Source: Chitinophaga flava
GTDB taxonomy: Bacteria; Bacteroidota; Bacteroidia; Chitinophagales; Chitinophagaceae
Length of the DNA: 64,000 nucleotides
Direction: 5' to 3'
Assembly (NCBI RefSeq): GCF_003308995.1
Contig: NZ_QFFJ01000002.1
Location: forward strand, 1,240,001 to 1,304,000
The position numbers and the translations under genes are program-made. This document shows, one piece after another, positions 44,491-52,674 of this stretch; the stretch's first letter is position 1; every line of letters starts with the position of its first letter. The notes below the pieces were generated by a model. The model ran no database searches and was not told the origin of the DNA. It saw only the letters and a list, made by a program, of their open reading frames with translations.

Positions 44491-47400
44491 ATGAAAAAAC
44501 AAACTGTGATAGCAGTGCTACTGCTATTGATGGTAGCTTTTGCCCATGCGCAAACTCCGTTTGTATCGGGTAAAATTACAAGTAAGGATGGCGCGCCGGT
44601 TCCAGGGGCTTCTGTCCGTGTAAAAGGCACTAAAACCGGCGTAGCAGCCAGTGGTGATGGTTCTTTTAAGATAACCGCAAAAGAAGGTGACATCCTCCTT
44701 GTTACTGCATTAGGTTATGGAACCGAAGAAATCAAAATAGGTCATGATCAAACCGTCAACGTCTCTCTTTCCGACAATTCTAAACAAATTAATGAAGTAC
44801 TGGTAACAGCATTAGGTATCAAACGTGACAAGCGTATGCTGACCTATAGCGTAGCAGAAATTAAAGGTGCTGCTGTTGTAGAGGCCAAGCAGGATAATAT
44901 GATCAATGCGCTGGCCGGTAAGGTAGCAGGCGTGCAGATTACCAATTCCAGTGGTATGCCGGGAAGTTCTGCTAAAATAGTGGTGCGTGGCAGTACTTCA
45001 CTGGTCGGCAATAACCAGCCATTGTTGGTCATTGACGGTGTACCTGTGAACAACAACGAAGATGGCAACCCCAGTGGGGGAGCTATGTATAACGGCGGTA
45101 CCACCAACAGGGGTAGTGATATCGATCCTAACATTATTGAAAATATTACCGTGTTAAAAGGTGCTGCTGCTACTGCCCTGTATGGGTCTGCTGCGGGAAG
45201 GGGTGCTATTCTTATTACCACAAAAAACGGTGTTGGTAGAGGCAATGAGGGCAAGCCCAATCTGTCGATCAGTAGTAGCTACTCATTTGCAAAACCCAAT
45301 TTGCCTCAGTATCAGGACAAATTCGCTCAGGGTTATGATGGTGAATATCACGAGAATGTCTCCACTTCATGGGGACCAGCCATTGATACACTGCGTGTAG
45401 ATGGAGCACCGGTAGCCAAACATAATCCCATGAAAGAATTTTTCAGAACAGGGCATACCAGCGACAATAATATTAACGTGAGCGGGTTTAGTGACCGCTC
45501 CAACTATATGCTGTCCTATTCTTATCTGAAAACCGACGGTACTATTCCCAGTACGGATTATTCCAGACATTCCATGTTTGCAAAGTATGGTGTAAAAGTG
45601 CTGAAAAACCTGCAGTTGACTACGCAGTTTAACTATATACAATCTGATAACTCCCGTTACCTGGAAGGTAACAACTTTGTCAGCCCACTGTGGACTGTTT
45701 ACGGGGCGCCTATTTCATGGAATCCGTTTCCTATTACCAATGCAGATGGCTCCCAGCGCCTGTACCGCACCAACCGTAACAACCCATACTGGATACTGGA
45801 GAATACCGGTTTGCGCGACAAAACCTACCGTATAATCCCGATGGTAACACTCAGTTATACGCCATTGTCCTGGCTGACAGTTACAGAGCGGGTAGGTGCT
45901 GATATGTATGAAAGTACCTCCGATTACCACGAAGCACCGGGCGCTATCGGATGGGGAAATGGTGGCTCTACAGCTTTGACCGGACAAATGTACAAACGCG
46001 ATATTAAATCATTTCGGTTCAACCATGATCTGATGGTTGAGGCGAGAAAGGATTTTAACAAAGACCTGTTTGGTAACCTGGTCATCGGAAATAATATCCA
46101 GACCAACTACAACGATAACAACAGCGTACAGGGGGTGGATATGTCTGTAGAAAAGCAATATAACATTGCCAATTTTGCGCAGGTGACTTCTGGTTACAAC
46201 TATTCCAGAACGAGGAAAGTAGGCTTCTATGCGCAGGCTAACCTCGAATATAAACGAATGCTTACCCTGGGACTCACCGGCCGTTATGAGGGCAGCTCTG
46301 TATTATCAAAGGATCATCAGTTTTATCCTTACGGATCAGCCAGTGCAGGATTTATTTTCACGGAATTATTAAAGATGTCTGATAATCCTGTGTTTAATTT
46401 TGGTAAAGTAAGAGTTTCCTATTCTGTTGTAGGTAACGATAATATAGGTCCCTATTTGCTGAGTATCCCTTATTTTCAGGCAACCCCTAATGTAATTTTC
46501 CCCTTTAATGGACAGAATGGTTATACACGCACCGGTACTTATCCCTTCCCACTTACGGATGAAAAACTGAAAGAGTTTGAAGTGGGGCTGGAAACAAAAT
46601 TCTTCCGGAACAGAGCTTCACTCGAAGTTTCTTATTATGACAGGAAAAGTATCGACCTGCTTACACCAAATACACCTGTTTCTGCGGCAACAGGCTTCAG
46701 TGTTGTTTCTATGAATGCCGGTTCCATGCAGAGCAAAGGTCTCGAAGTTACCCTGGGTGTTACTCCTATTAAAACAAAAGATCTTACCTGGAACCTTAGC
46801 CTGAACTATTCAAAAATCTCCAACAAAGTGGTGAACCTGGCAAATGGTATTAACTTTTTCCAGCTGGCCGGATTTACCACTCCAGGAATTTTTGCCTATC
46901 CCGGTCAGGATTACGGTGTGATTTACGGCACCCACTTTGAATACAATGATAAGGGACAGATGCTGATCGACGAAGAGGGGTATCCCATTATCAGCAATAC
47001 CCCCGGACCTATCGGCAACATCTCGCCAAAATGGAGGGGCGGGATTACCAGTACGCTCAATTACAAAGGTCTTAGCTTTTCCTTCTCCATCGAGCATAAA
47101 CATGGTGGCGATGTGATCAACCTGGACAATAACTATCTCTATTATTATGGCACCGCCAAAAAAACAGAGGATAGAGGCTATACCACTGTGCTGCCGGGTG
47201 TATTTGCTTCCGATGGTAAACCCAACAACATTCCTATCCTGATAGGCGAAAAATATTATAAATTTTACTCGAAAGCAGATATAAACAATGTGGAAGATGG
47301 GTCTTATCTGAAACTAAGACAGGTGTCTCTGGCATATGATCTGACTACTTCCCTGTTAAAAAGGACCAGCGTTAAATCACTGGTATTTTCTGTAACCGGT

Positions 47401-47541
47401 ACCAACTTTATACTACATAAAAACTATACCGGCTCCGATCCGGAGGTAAGTCTGGGTGGAACAGGCAATGGAGATAGTTTTAACAATTTTATGGTGCCCT
47501 CCAATAAAAGTATCATAGTAGGATTGAAAGTTGCCTTTTAA
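44491..47541 (+). CDS. SusC/RagA-family TonB-linked outer-membrane transporter
   Basis: A 1016-residue protein with signal peptide (LLLLMVAFAHAQ). Residues about 25-95 are the carboxypeptidase D-like (CarboxypepD_reg) domain (GKITSKDGAPVPGASVRVKG). A plug domain follows: INEVLVTALGIKRDKR, ALAGKVAGVQI, VVRGSTSLVGNNQPLLVIDG, NIIENITVLKGAAATALYGS, GAILITTKNG. The rest is the 22-strand barrel, ending KSIIVGLKVAF. With SusD it forms the pedal-bin complex that imports oligosaccharides or peptides too large for porins. No glycoside hydrolase or sensor is adjacent, so the substrate is open. The SusD gene starts 21 bp downstream. Confidence 0.93.
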   Translation: MKKQTVIAVLLLLMVAFAHAQTPFVSGKITSKDGAPVPGASVRVKGTKTGVAASGDGSFKITAKEGDILLVTALGYGTEEIKIGHDQTVNVSLSDNSKQINEVLVTALGIKRDKRMLTYSVAEIKGAAVVEAKQDNMINALAGKVAGVQITNSSGMPGSSAKIVVRGSTSLVGNNQPLLVIDGVPVNNNEDGNPSGGAMYNGGTTNRGSDIDPNIIENITVLKGAAATALYGSAAGRGAILITTKNGVGRGNEGKPNLSISSSYSFAKPNLPQYQDKFAQGYDGEYHENVSTSWGPAIDTLRVDGAPVAKHNPMKEFFRTGHTSDNNINVSGFSDRSNYMLSYSYLKTDGTIPSTDYSRHSMFAKYGVKVLKNLQLTTQFNYIQSDNSRYLEGNNFVSPLWTVYGAPISWNPFPITNADGSQRLYRTNRNNPYWILENTGLRDKTYRIIPMVTLSYTPLSWLTVTERVGADMYESTSDYHEAPGAIGWGNGGSTALTGQMYKRDIKSFRFNHDLMVEARKDFNKDLFGNLVIGNNIQTNYNDNNSVQGVDMSVEKQYNIANFAQVTSGYNYSRTRKVGFYAQANLEYKRMLTLGLTGRYEGSSVLSKDHQFYPYGSASAGFIFTELLKMSDNPVFNFGKVRVSYSVVGNDNIGPYLLSIPYFQATPNVIFPFNGQNGYTRTGTYPFPLTDEKLKEFEVGLETKFFRNRASLEVSYYDRKSIDLLTPNTPVSAATGFSVVSMNAGSMQSKGLEVTLGVTPIKTKDLTWNLSLNYSKISNKVVNLANGINFFQLAGFTTPGIFAYPGQDYGVIYGTHFEYNDKGQMLIDEEGYPIISNTPGPIGNISPKWRGGITSTLNYKGLSFSFSIEHKHGGDVINLDNNYLYYYGTAKKTEDRGYTTVLPGVFASDGKPNNIPILIGEKYYKFYSKADINNVEDGSYLKLRQVSLAYDLTTSLLKRTSVKSLVFSVTGTNFILHKNYTGSDPEVSLGGTGNGDSFNNFMVPSNKSIIVGLKVAF

Positions 47542-47562
47542 TGACTGTTTAAAGCTAATTAC

Positions 47563-48966
47563 ATGAAAATTACAAAAATATTCGTCCTCATTGGTGGCCT
47601 GGTGCTTATCAATACCGGATGCAAAAAATTCCTGGATATTAATGACGACCCTAATAATCCTTTGTCTGTAAAAGAAGTGCAGCTGCTGCCTACTATAGAA
47701 GCCGCTACCTCAACGCTGGTGGTAGGCGGAACCAGTACCAATTATACAGCTTATTGGATGCAACAGCTTTCGCAGAATCAACAGGCGCCCACAATAGAGT
47801 CTTATTTCATGACAGGTGTAGATGCTAATAATACCTGGGGTTATGAGCTTTATACATATGTTTTTGCCAATGCGAACGTAATGATATCTCAGGCTATCAG
47901 CGCAAAAAATAACCATTACGCTGCTATTGGTAAAACACTGTTTGCTTACAACCTGGCTATCGCTACAGACTTATGGAATAACATTCCTTATTCCCAGGGC
48001 TTCCGGATACCGGAAGTGATGAACCCCAAATATGATAGCCAGGAGTCCATCTATCAGAACATTCAGCAACTGTTGGACAGTGCTTTATATTATATCAACC
48101 AGCCAGCCGGCGTGAAGGTTCCGGCTGGAGATGATTACATCTACAAGGGAGATATGACGAAATGGAAAAAACTGATTTATACCCTCAAGGCAAGGTATTA
48201 CCTGCGGTTATCCAGGGCGCCAGGGCGCACCGCAGCTTTGCAGGCAGATAGTGCATTGACAGCGCTGCAGAATGGTTTGGGAGATAACAGTGATAATCCA
48301 TTTGTTCCTTATCCGGGAACAGGAAATAGTTCCAATCCCTGGGCTGTTCGTTTCAGACCTGCTGCCGGTGGCGTGGTACTGGCTCAGTCTTTTGTAGACT
48401 CTCTGAAAACCCGCAATGACCCCAGATTGCCGATCATTGCTACGAAAAATGTTGATGGTGTATATGTGGGACGAAAAGTGGGCGACAAACCTGCTGGTGA
48501 TGCCAAGGCATATTCTGCTGTGAATAGTTTTTATGGTGGAGCAGCGGCCAATTTATACCTGGCCACCTATGGAGAGGCCTTATTTATCAAGGCGGAAGCT
48601 ACGTTGATTAAACAGGGAGCAGCGGCTGCCCAGCCGGTATACCAGGCCGCTATTGCAGCACATATGTCCTTACTGGGTGTTGCTGATAATGCGCAACAGA
48701 CATATATCGCTTCAAGACCAGCTCTCACAGATGCCAATGCAGTACAACAGATTATTTCTGAAAAATATGTTGCGGATTTCCTGTCACCGGAAGTGTACAA
48801 CGACTGGCGCCGTACCGGATTCCCCGAATTGGTACCGTATGTAGGTACTGGTGTGAAAGGTATTCCGAGAAGATGGCCTTATCCTACAAACGAATTGCTG
48901 ACTAACCCTCAGCCGGATCAAAAAGCAACCATTAATGATCGTGTCTGGTGGGATACTTCTAACTAG
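47563..48966 (+). CDS. SusD/RagB-family nutrient-binding lipoprotein
   Basis: A 467-residue lipoprotein with lipobox LINTGCKKFLDI, the usual N-terminal pattern of SusD proteins. It is the short SusD-like_2 type: TPR-like helices such as NANVMISQAISAKNNHYAAIGKTLFAYNLA and DLWNNIPYSQGF, the conserved YDSQESIYQNIQQLLDSAL, and the C-terminal EVYNDWRRTGFPEL and RWPYPTNELLTNP. It caps the SusC barrel at the cell surface and binds ligand. This subtype is often near peptide- or unknown-substrate loci rather than classical polysaccharide loci. It is in one operon with susC and is followed by a terminator. Confidence 0.92.
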   Translation: MKITKIFVLIGGLVLINTGCKKFLDINDDPNNPLSVKEVQLLPTIEAATSTLVVGGTSTNYTAYWMQQLSQNQQAPTIESYFMTGVDANNTWGYELYTYVFANANVMISQAISAKNNHYAAIGKTLFAYNLAIATDLWNNIPYSQGFRIPEVMNPKYDSQESIYQNIQQLLDSALYYINQPAGVKVPAGDDYIYKGDMTKWKKLIYTLKARYYLRLSRAPGRTAALQADSALTALQNGLGDNSDNPFVPYPGTGNSSNPWAVRFRPAAGGVVLAQSFVDSLKTRNDPRLPIIATKNVDGVYVGRKVGDKPAGDAKAYSAVNSFYGGAAANLYLATYGEALFIKAEATLIKQGAAAAQPVYQAAIAAHMSLLGVADNAQQTYIASRPALTDANAVQQIISEKYVADFLSPEVYNDWRRTGFPELVPYVGTGVKGIPRRWPYPTNELLTNPQPDQKATINDRVWWDTSN

Positions 48967-48982
48967 CCGAAATGGAGAAGAG

Positions 48983-49015
48983 AAAAGGCTGTCCTTTATA
49001 GGACGGCCTTTTTTT
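48983..49015 (+). terminator. Rho-independent terminator after SusD gene
   Basis: AAAAGGCTGTCC pairs with GGACGGCCTTTT (one T-G wobble) around a 6-base loop and runs into a T-run, 16 bp after the stop. Confidence 0.8.
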
Positions 49016-49067
49016 ATGTGAAAAGATTACTATTTTCATCCAAATTTATGCTTCAATCCACCGCTTT

Positions 49068-50330
49068 ATGAGATTTACTATAATCCCTGTGCTACTGGCC
49101 ATGCTGGTCTCCACTGCTTATGCCCAAACCCCAAAGTTTGGTACATCACGGGTACTTTTTACGGCACAAGATAAGATCTTTGCCACACCTGTTTTATACA
49201 AACAGTCGATTCTGACAGCGAGTATGGACGGTCATCTGTATTCCATCAACAAAAAAACAGGAACACAGAACTGGAAATTCAAGGCTGCAGCCGGAATCGC
49301 CACTGAACCGGCAGTCTCCGATGCAACTGTTTTTGTAGGTAGTTATGATGGCTACTATTATGCGGTCAATGCCAACAATGGTAAGCCCGTATGGAAATTT
49401 AAAACCGGTGGTGAGCGCAGGATCGGCGGCATCGGATATTGGGGTATGGAACCAGCTACTCAGTATATGGAAGATCAGTATGATCTGTATTTGTCCGCTC
49501 CGGCAACAGATCCTTCTTCTGTATATTTCGGCAGCAGCGACAGCTGTGTCTATGCGCTGAACAAAGCCAATGGGAAAGTCCGCTGGAAATACAAAACAAA
49601 CGGACCTGTACATGCGGGTGTTACCTGCAGTAACAATATCCTGCTGGCCGGCAGCTGGGATACCTATATTTATGCGCTGGATACACGCTCCGGCAAACTA
49701 TTATGGAAGTTCAAAAGTAAAGACCATCCGCAGGAGCACGTGCTGGAAGGCATACAGGCCAAACCAGTAGTGGGCGACAGCACCGTGTACATCGGAACCA
49801 GAGATGCACGGCTGTATGCGCTGGACTTATTTACCGGCCGTAAAAAATGGGAATATAGTGCCAAAAATGCCTGGATCGTAGGAGCGGCGGCAGTGGCCGG
49901 CAATCATGTTTATGTAGGCACCTCTGACAGTTTCGTTATGGTAGACGTTGATGCTGCTACCGGCAAGGAACTCAACCGCCATAAAGGTGGCGGTTATATA
50001 TTCGGAGCACCGGCAGTATCAGGTAATACGCTCTGTTACGGCGATTTTACCGGTAGGCTGTTTCTGGTAAATACCAACAACTGGCAGCAGGTGGATCATT
50101 TTGATACGCCCGGCAGAAATCAGTATGCCGCCACTAACCTGGACAGCCTGGGCAAGATCCGGTTCCGCCATCTGGCTGCAGGAGCTAACCCTAACCTATA
50201 TACGACCTCTTTAATGGCCATGGATAAACTGTATCAGCTGGCACCTTTCGTGACAACGCCGGTGATCGATGGCGACACGATATACGCCGCTGCTGCAGAT
50301 GGTAAGCTCTACGCGATCACTTTTAAATAG
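49068..50330 (+). CDS. Exported PQQ-type beta-propeller protein (BamB-like repeats)
   Basis: A 420-residue protein with signal peptide (LLAMLVSTAYAQ). It is made almost entirely of PQQ/BamB-type blades. Each has the pattern V(Y/F)VG(S/T)xDGxxYAxNxxxGxxxWKF: ASMDGHLYSINKKTGTQNW, GSYDGYYYAVNANNGKPVW, GSSDSCVYALNKANGKVRW, GSWDTYIYALDTRSGKLLW, GTRDARLYALDLFTGRKKW, GTSDSFVMVDVDAATGKEL, and a final AAADGKLYAITF. At least seven blades are visible. No PQQ-dependent dehydrogenase catalytic residues are evident, so it is more likely a scaffold or binding protein than an enzyme. It stands alone between terminators. Confidence 0.8.
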   Translation: MRFTIIPVLLAMLVSTAYAQTPKFGTSRVLFTAQDKIFATPVLYKQSILTASMDGHLYSINKKTGTQNWKFKAAAGIATEPAVSDATVFVGSYDGYYYAVNANNGKPVWKFKTGGERRIGGIGYWGMEPATQYMEDQYDLYLSAPATDPSSVYFGSSDSCVYALNKANGKVRWKYKTNGPVHAGVTCSNNILLAGSWDTYIYALDTRSGKLLWKFKSKDHPQEHVLEGIQAKPVVGDSTVYIGTRDARLYALDLFTGRKKWEYSAKNAWIVGAAAVAGNHVYVGTSDSFVMVDVDAATGKELNRHKGGGYIFGAPAVSGNTLCYGDFTGRLFLVNTNNWQQVDHFDTPGRNQYAATNLDSLGKIRFRHLAAGANPNLYTTSLMAMDKLYQLAPFVTTPVIDGDTIYAAAADGKLYAITFK

Positions 50331-50351
50331 GTTTTCCTGATTCAATATATT

Positions 50352-50379
50352 AAAGGGCTGCTTGTAAGCAGCCCTTTTT
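50352..50379 (+). terminator. Rho-independent terminator before the lanthipeptide cluster
   Basis: AAAGGGCTGCTT and its exact complement form a 12-bp stem with a minimal loop, followed by TTTTT, 21 bp after the beta-propeller gene stop. It separates that gene from lanT. Confidence 0.8.
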
Positions 50380-50403
50380 CGTTTTAAGAAAAATTAACAA
50401 CAT

Positions 50404-50469
50404 ATATTTTTTGAAACATTGTTGCATATTTGTTTTATTTTTAAATTGCAACAATGTTTCAAAAAATAT
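50404..50469. promoter_or_regulatory. Perfect 23-bp inverted repeat spanning the lanT start codon
   Basis: Left arm 50404-50426 and right arm 50447-50469 are exact complements over 23 bp, with a 20-base AT-rich spacer. The lanT ATG (50454-50456) lies inside the right arm. In RNA the stem would hide the start codon and the ribosome-binding region; as DNA it could be an operator for a dimeric regulator. It is not followed by a U-run, so it is not a simple terminator. Confidence 0.85.
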
Positions 50470-52664
50470 TCAATAAAAACCCCTTTCCTTTTTACAGGCA
50501 GTCTGATGCGATGGACTGTGGGCCTACCTGTCTGAAGATGATTGCGGCATATTACGGGAAGGTATATCCGTTGCAGTACCTGCGTAATGCCTGTCATATA
50601 TCCAGGCAGGGAGTCACTTTTGCGGATATGATCGCGGCAGCGGAACAGCTGGGCTTTAAGACCCTGCCGGCCGAACTGCCCTTTGCGGTGCTGGCCCAAA
50701 AGGCGCCCCTGCCCTGCATCCTGCATTGGGATAAACAGCATTTTGTAGTGCTGTACCATATTACTGAAACACAGGTGTATGTTGCCGACCCGGCATTGGG
50801 GCGGCGCAGCAGATATTCCATTCCCGAATTTATGGCCGCCTGGCAGGTCAGCGAAGAGGCCAGCTATGGCCGTGCCCTGTTCCTGGAGCCAGGACCCGCT
50901 TTCCATGAAGCAACGAAAATACAGGAACCAACGGCCTCTGTTAAGCTGCTGTGGCCTTATCTGAAGGCACATCGTAAAAGCATGCTGCCGGTGATGCTGA
51001 CTTTATTACTGGCCAGCATTTTTTCATTACTCACGCCTTTGCTCACACAGGCGATCATGGACAAAGGCATTCAGGGCCGGCAGGTGCCACTGTTGTTATT
51101 AATTGGTGCGGGACTGCTGGCTCTTTTCCTGGGCAGGATGATCGCTGATTTTATCCGTGCACGACTGTTGTTGCAGGTTGGGGCCCGCATCAGCATGACC
51201 ATGCTCAAGGACTTCCTGCATAAGCTCCTGCGATTGCCCATTTCTTTTTTTGATAACAGACAGGCCGGAGATAATATGCAACGGGTGACAGACAACCAGC
51301 GGGTAGAGGACTTTCTCACGGTATCACTCATCAGCTTTGTGTTGTCGGTGGTGACGATACTGGTGTTGGGAGGGGTGTTGTTATATTACAACGGACTTGT
51401 ATTCATCCTGTTTATGGCAGGAGCGGCCATCGGTATGTTGTGGACCTGGGCCTTCCGCGAACGCCGCAGTCGCCTCGACCAGAAAAGATTCCGCGTACTG
51501 GCCGCCAACCAGGATATGCTGCTGGAGATGTTCAGCGCCATGCAGGAGATCAGGCTCACCGGCAGCGAAACCGGAAAAACAACACAGTGGGAAAACATAC
51601 AGGAGCGTTCCATCGAAGTAAAGCTGGAGAGTCTTCGGCTGGACCAGCTCGTACAGGGCGTGGCCCTCTTCATCAATGAAACCCGTAATGTACTGGTGAC
51701 CTGCTTTTCGGCGATACTCGTAGTCAACGGGCAGCTTACACTGGGGGCCATGCTGGCCATTACCTACACCTGCGGGCAACTGAGTGCGCCGGTAGCGCAA
51801 CTGACAGACTTTATCCGTGCCTTACAGAATACCCGTTTCAGTTTGCGTCGCATGTCTGAAGTACATCACGAAGCAGATGAAGATAGTGAGCAGCAGCCGG
51901 AACTGTCGCTGGCAGCGGTGATAGGACAGGATATCCGATTAGAGAAAGTATCCTTCCGCTACGGCCATAAGTTTTCCCCACTGATACTGCAAAACCTGGA
52001 TCTTGTTATACCTGCCGGCAAAGTCACTGCCATCGTGGGTATGAGCGGCAGTGGAAAAACCACTCTCCTGAAATTATTACTGAAGTTTTATCAGCCACCG
52101 GAAGGAACGGTATGGCTGGGAAAAACGCCGCTGCAGCAGTATTCCGCAAAATCATGGCGACAACACTGCGGCGTAGTTATGCAAGATGGATATGTGTTTC
52201 GCGATACAATTGCCAATAACATTTTTAGCGGTACCGGTACCAGAGACTACCAACGGCTATACGAAGCCTGCCGCATGGCATGCATACACGATTTTTTTAC
52301 GACCCTGCCTTTCGGGTATGAGACACTGATCGGGAAAGACGGCTATGGCCTTAGTGAAGGTCAGACACAACGTCTGCTCATTGCCCGGCTCATCTACCGC
52401 AATCCTGCCGTGGTATTGCTCGATGAAGCTACTAACTCACTGGATGCGCACAACGAACGTGCAATCATCAATAACCTGCAGGAATTTTTTATCGGGAAAA
52501 CAGTTGTGGTGGTGGCGCATCGTCTCAGTACCGTAAAACATGCCGATCAGATACTGGTGATGGACAAGGGTGTTATTGTGGAAAGCGGCACCCATCAAAC
52601 ACTGGCATCCAGCGGAGGCGCTTATTATCAACTTGTTAAAAACCAGCTTGAGCTGGGAAAATAG
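50454..52664 (+). CDS. lanT: Lanthipeptide exporter/protease LanT (C39 peptidase-ABC transporter)
   Basis: A 736-residue ABC half-transporter with an N-terminal C39 peptidase. The catalytic triad is visible: Cys22 in MDCGPTC, His96 in DKQHFVVL and Asp112 in YVADPALG. The transmembrane domain spans about 175-460. The ATPase has Walker A GMSGSGKTTLL, signature LSEGQTQRL and Walker B VVLLDEATNS. Such proteins cut leaders after Gly-Gly and export the core across the inner membrane. Both precursors near 58 kb end their leaders in GG. The start at 50454 lies inside a large inverted repeat; the next in-frame ATG is within the peptidase motif, so this start is needed. lanB follows after 10 bp. Confidence 0.93.
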   Translation: MFQKIFNKNPFPFYRQSDAMDCGPTCLKMIAAYYGKVYPLQYLRNACHISRQGVTFADMIAAAEQLGFKTLPAELPFAVLAQKAPLPCILHWDKQHFVVLYHITETQVYVADPALGRRSRYSIPEFMAAWQVSEEASYGRALFLEPGPAFHEATKIQEPTASVKLLWPYLKAHRKSMLPVMLTLLLASIFSLLTPLLTQAIMDKGIQGRQVPLLLLIGAGLLALFLGRMIADFIRARLLLQVGARISMTMLKDFLHKLLRLPISFFDNRQAGDNMQRVTDNQRVEDFLTVSLISFVLSVVTILVLGGVLLYYNGLVFILFMAGAAIGMLWTWAFRERRSRLDQKRFRVLAANQDMLLEMFSAMQEIRLTGSETGKTTQWENIQERSIEVKLESLRLDQLVQGVALFINETRNVLVTCFSAILVVNGQLTLGAMLAITYTCGQLSAPVAQLTDFIRALQNTRFSLRRMSEVHHEADEDSEQQPELSLAAVIGQDIRLEKVSFRYGHKFSPLILQNLDLVIPAGKVTAIVGMSGSGKTTLLKLLLKFYQPPEGTVWLGKTPLQQYSAKSWRQHCGVVMQDGYVFRDTIANNIFSGTGTRDYQRLYEACRMACIHDFFTTLPFGYETLIGKDGYGLSEGQTQRLLIARLIYRNPAVVLLDEATNSLDAHNERAIINNLQEFFIGKTVVVVAHRLSTVKHADQILVMDKGVIVESGTHQTLASSGGAYYQLVKNQLELGK

Positions 52665-52674
52665 ATATCATCCT

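Noticed and set aside
49068..50330. Quinoprotein alcohol dehydrogenase
   Set aside because: The protein is short, has only BamB-like blades and lacks visible PQQ-binding catalytic residues, so it was called a beta-propeller protein only.
50404..50469. Invertible promoter (inverton) at lanT
   Set aside because: The repeats are perfect, but the segment between them is only 20 bp, too short for a typical invertible promoter, and no recombinase gene is near. A hairpin or operator explains it better.
52570..52674. Upstream extension of the lanB frame into lanT
   Set aside because: It overlaps the ATPase end of lanT and is not LanB-like; the ATG at 52675 gives the normal N-terminus.
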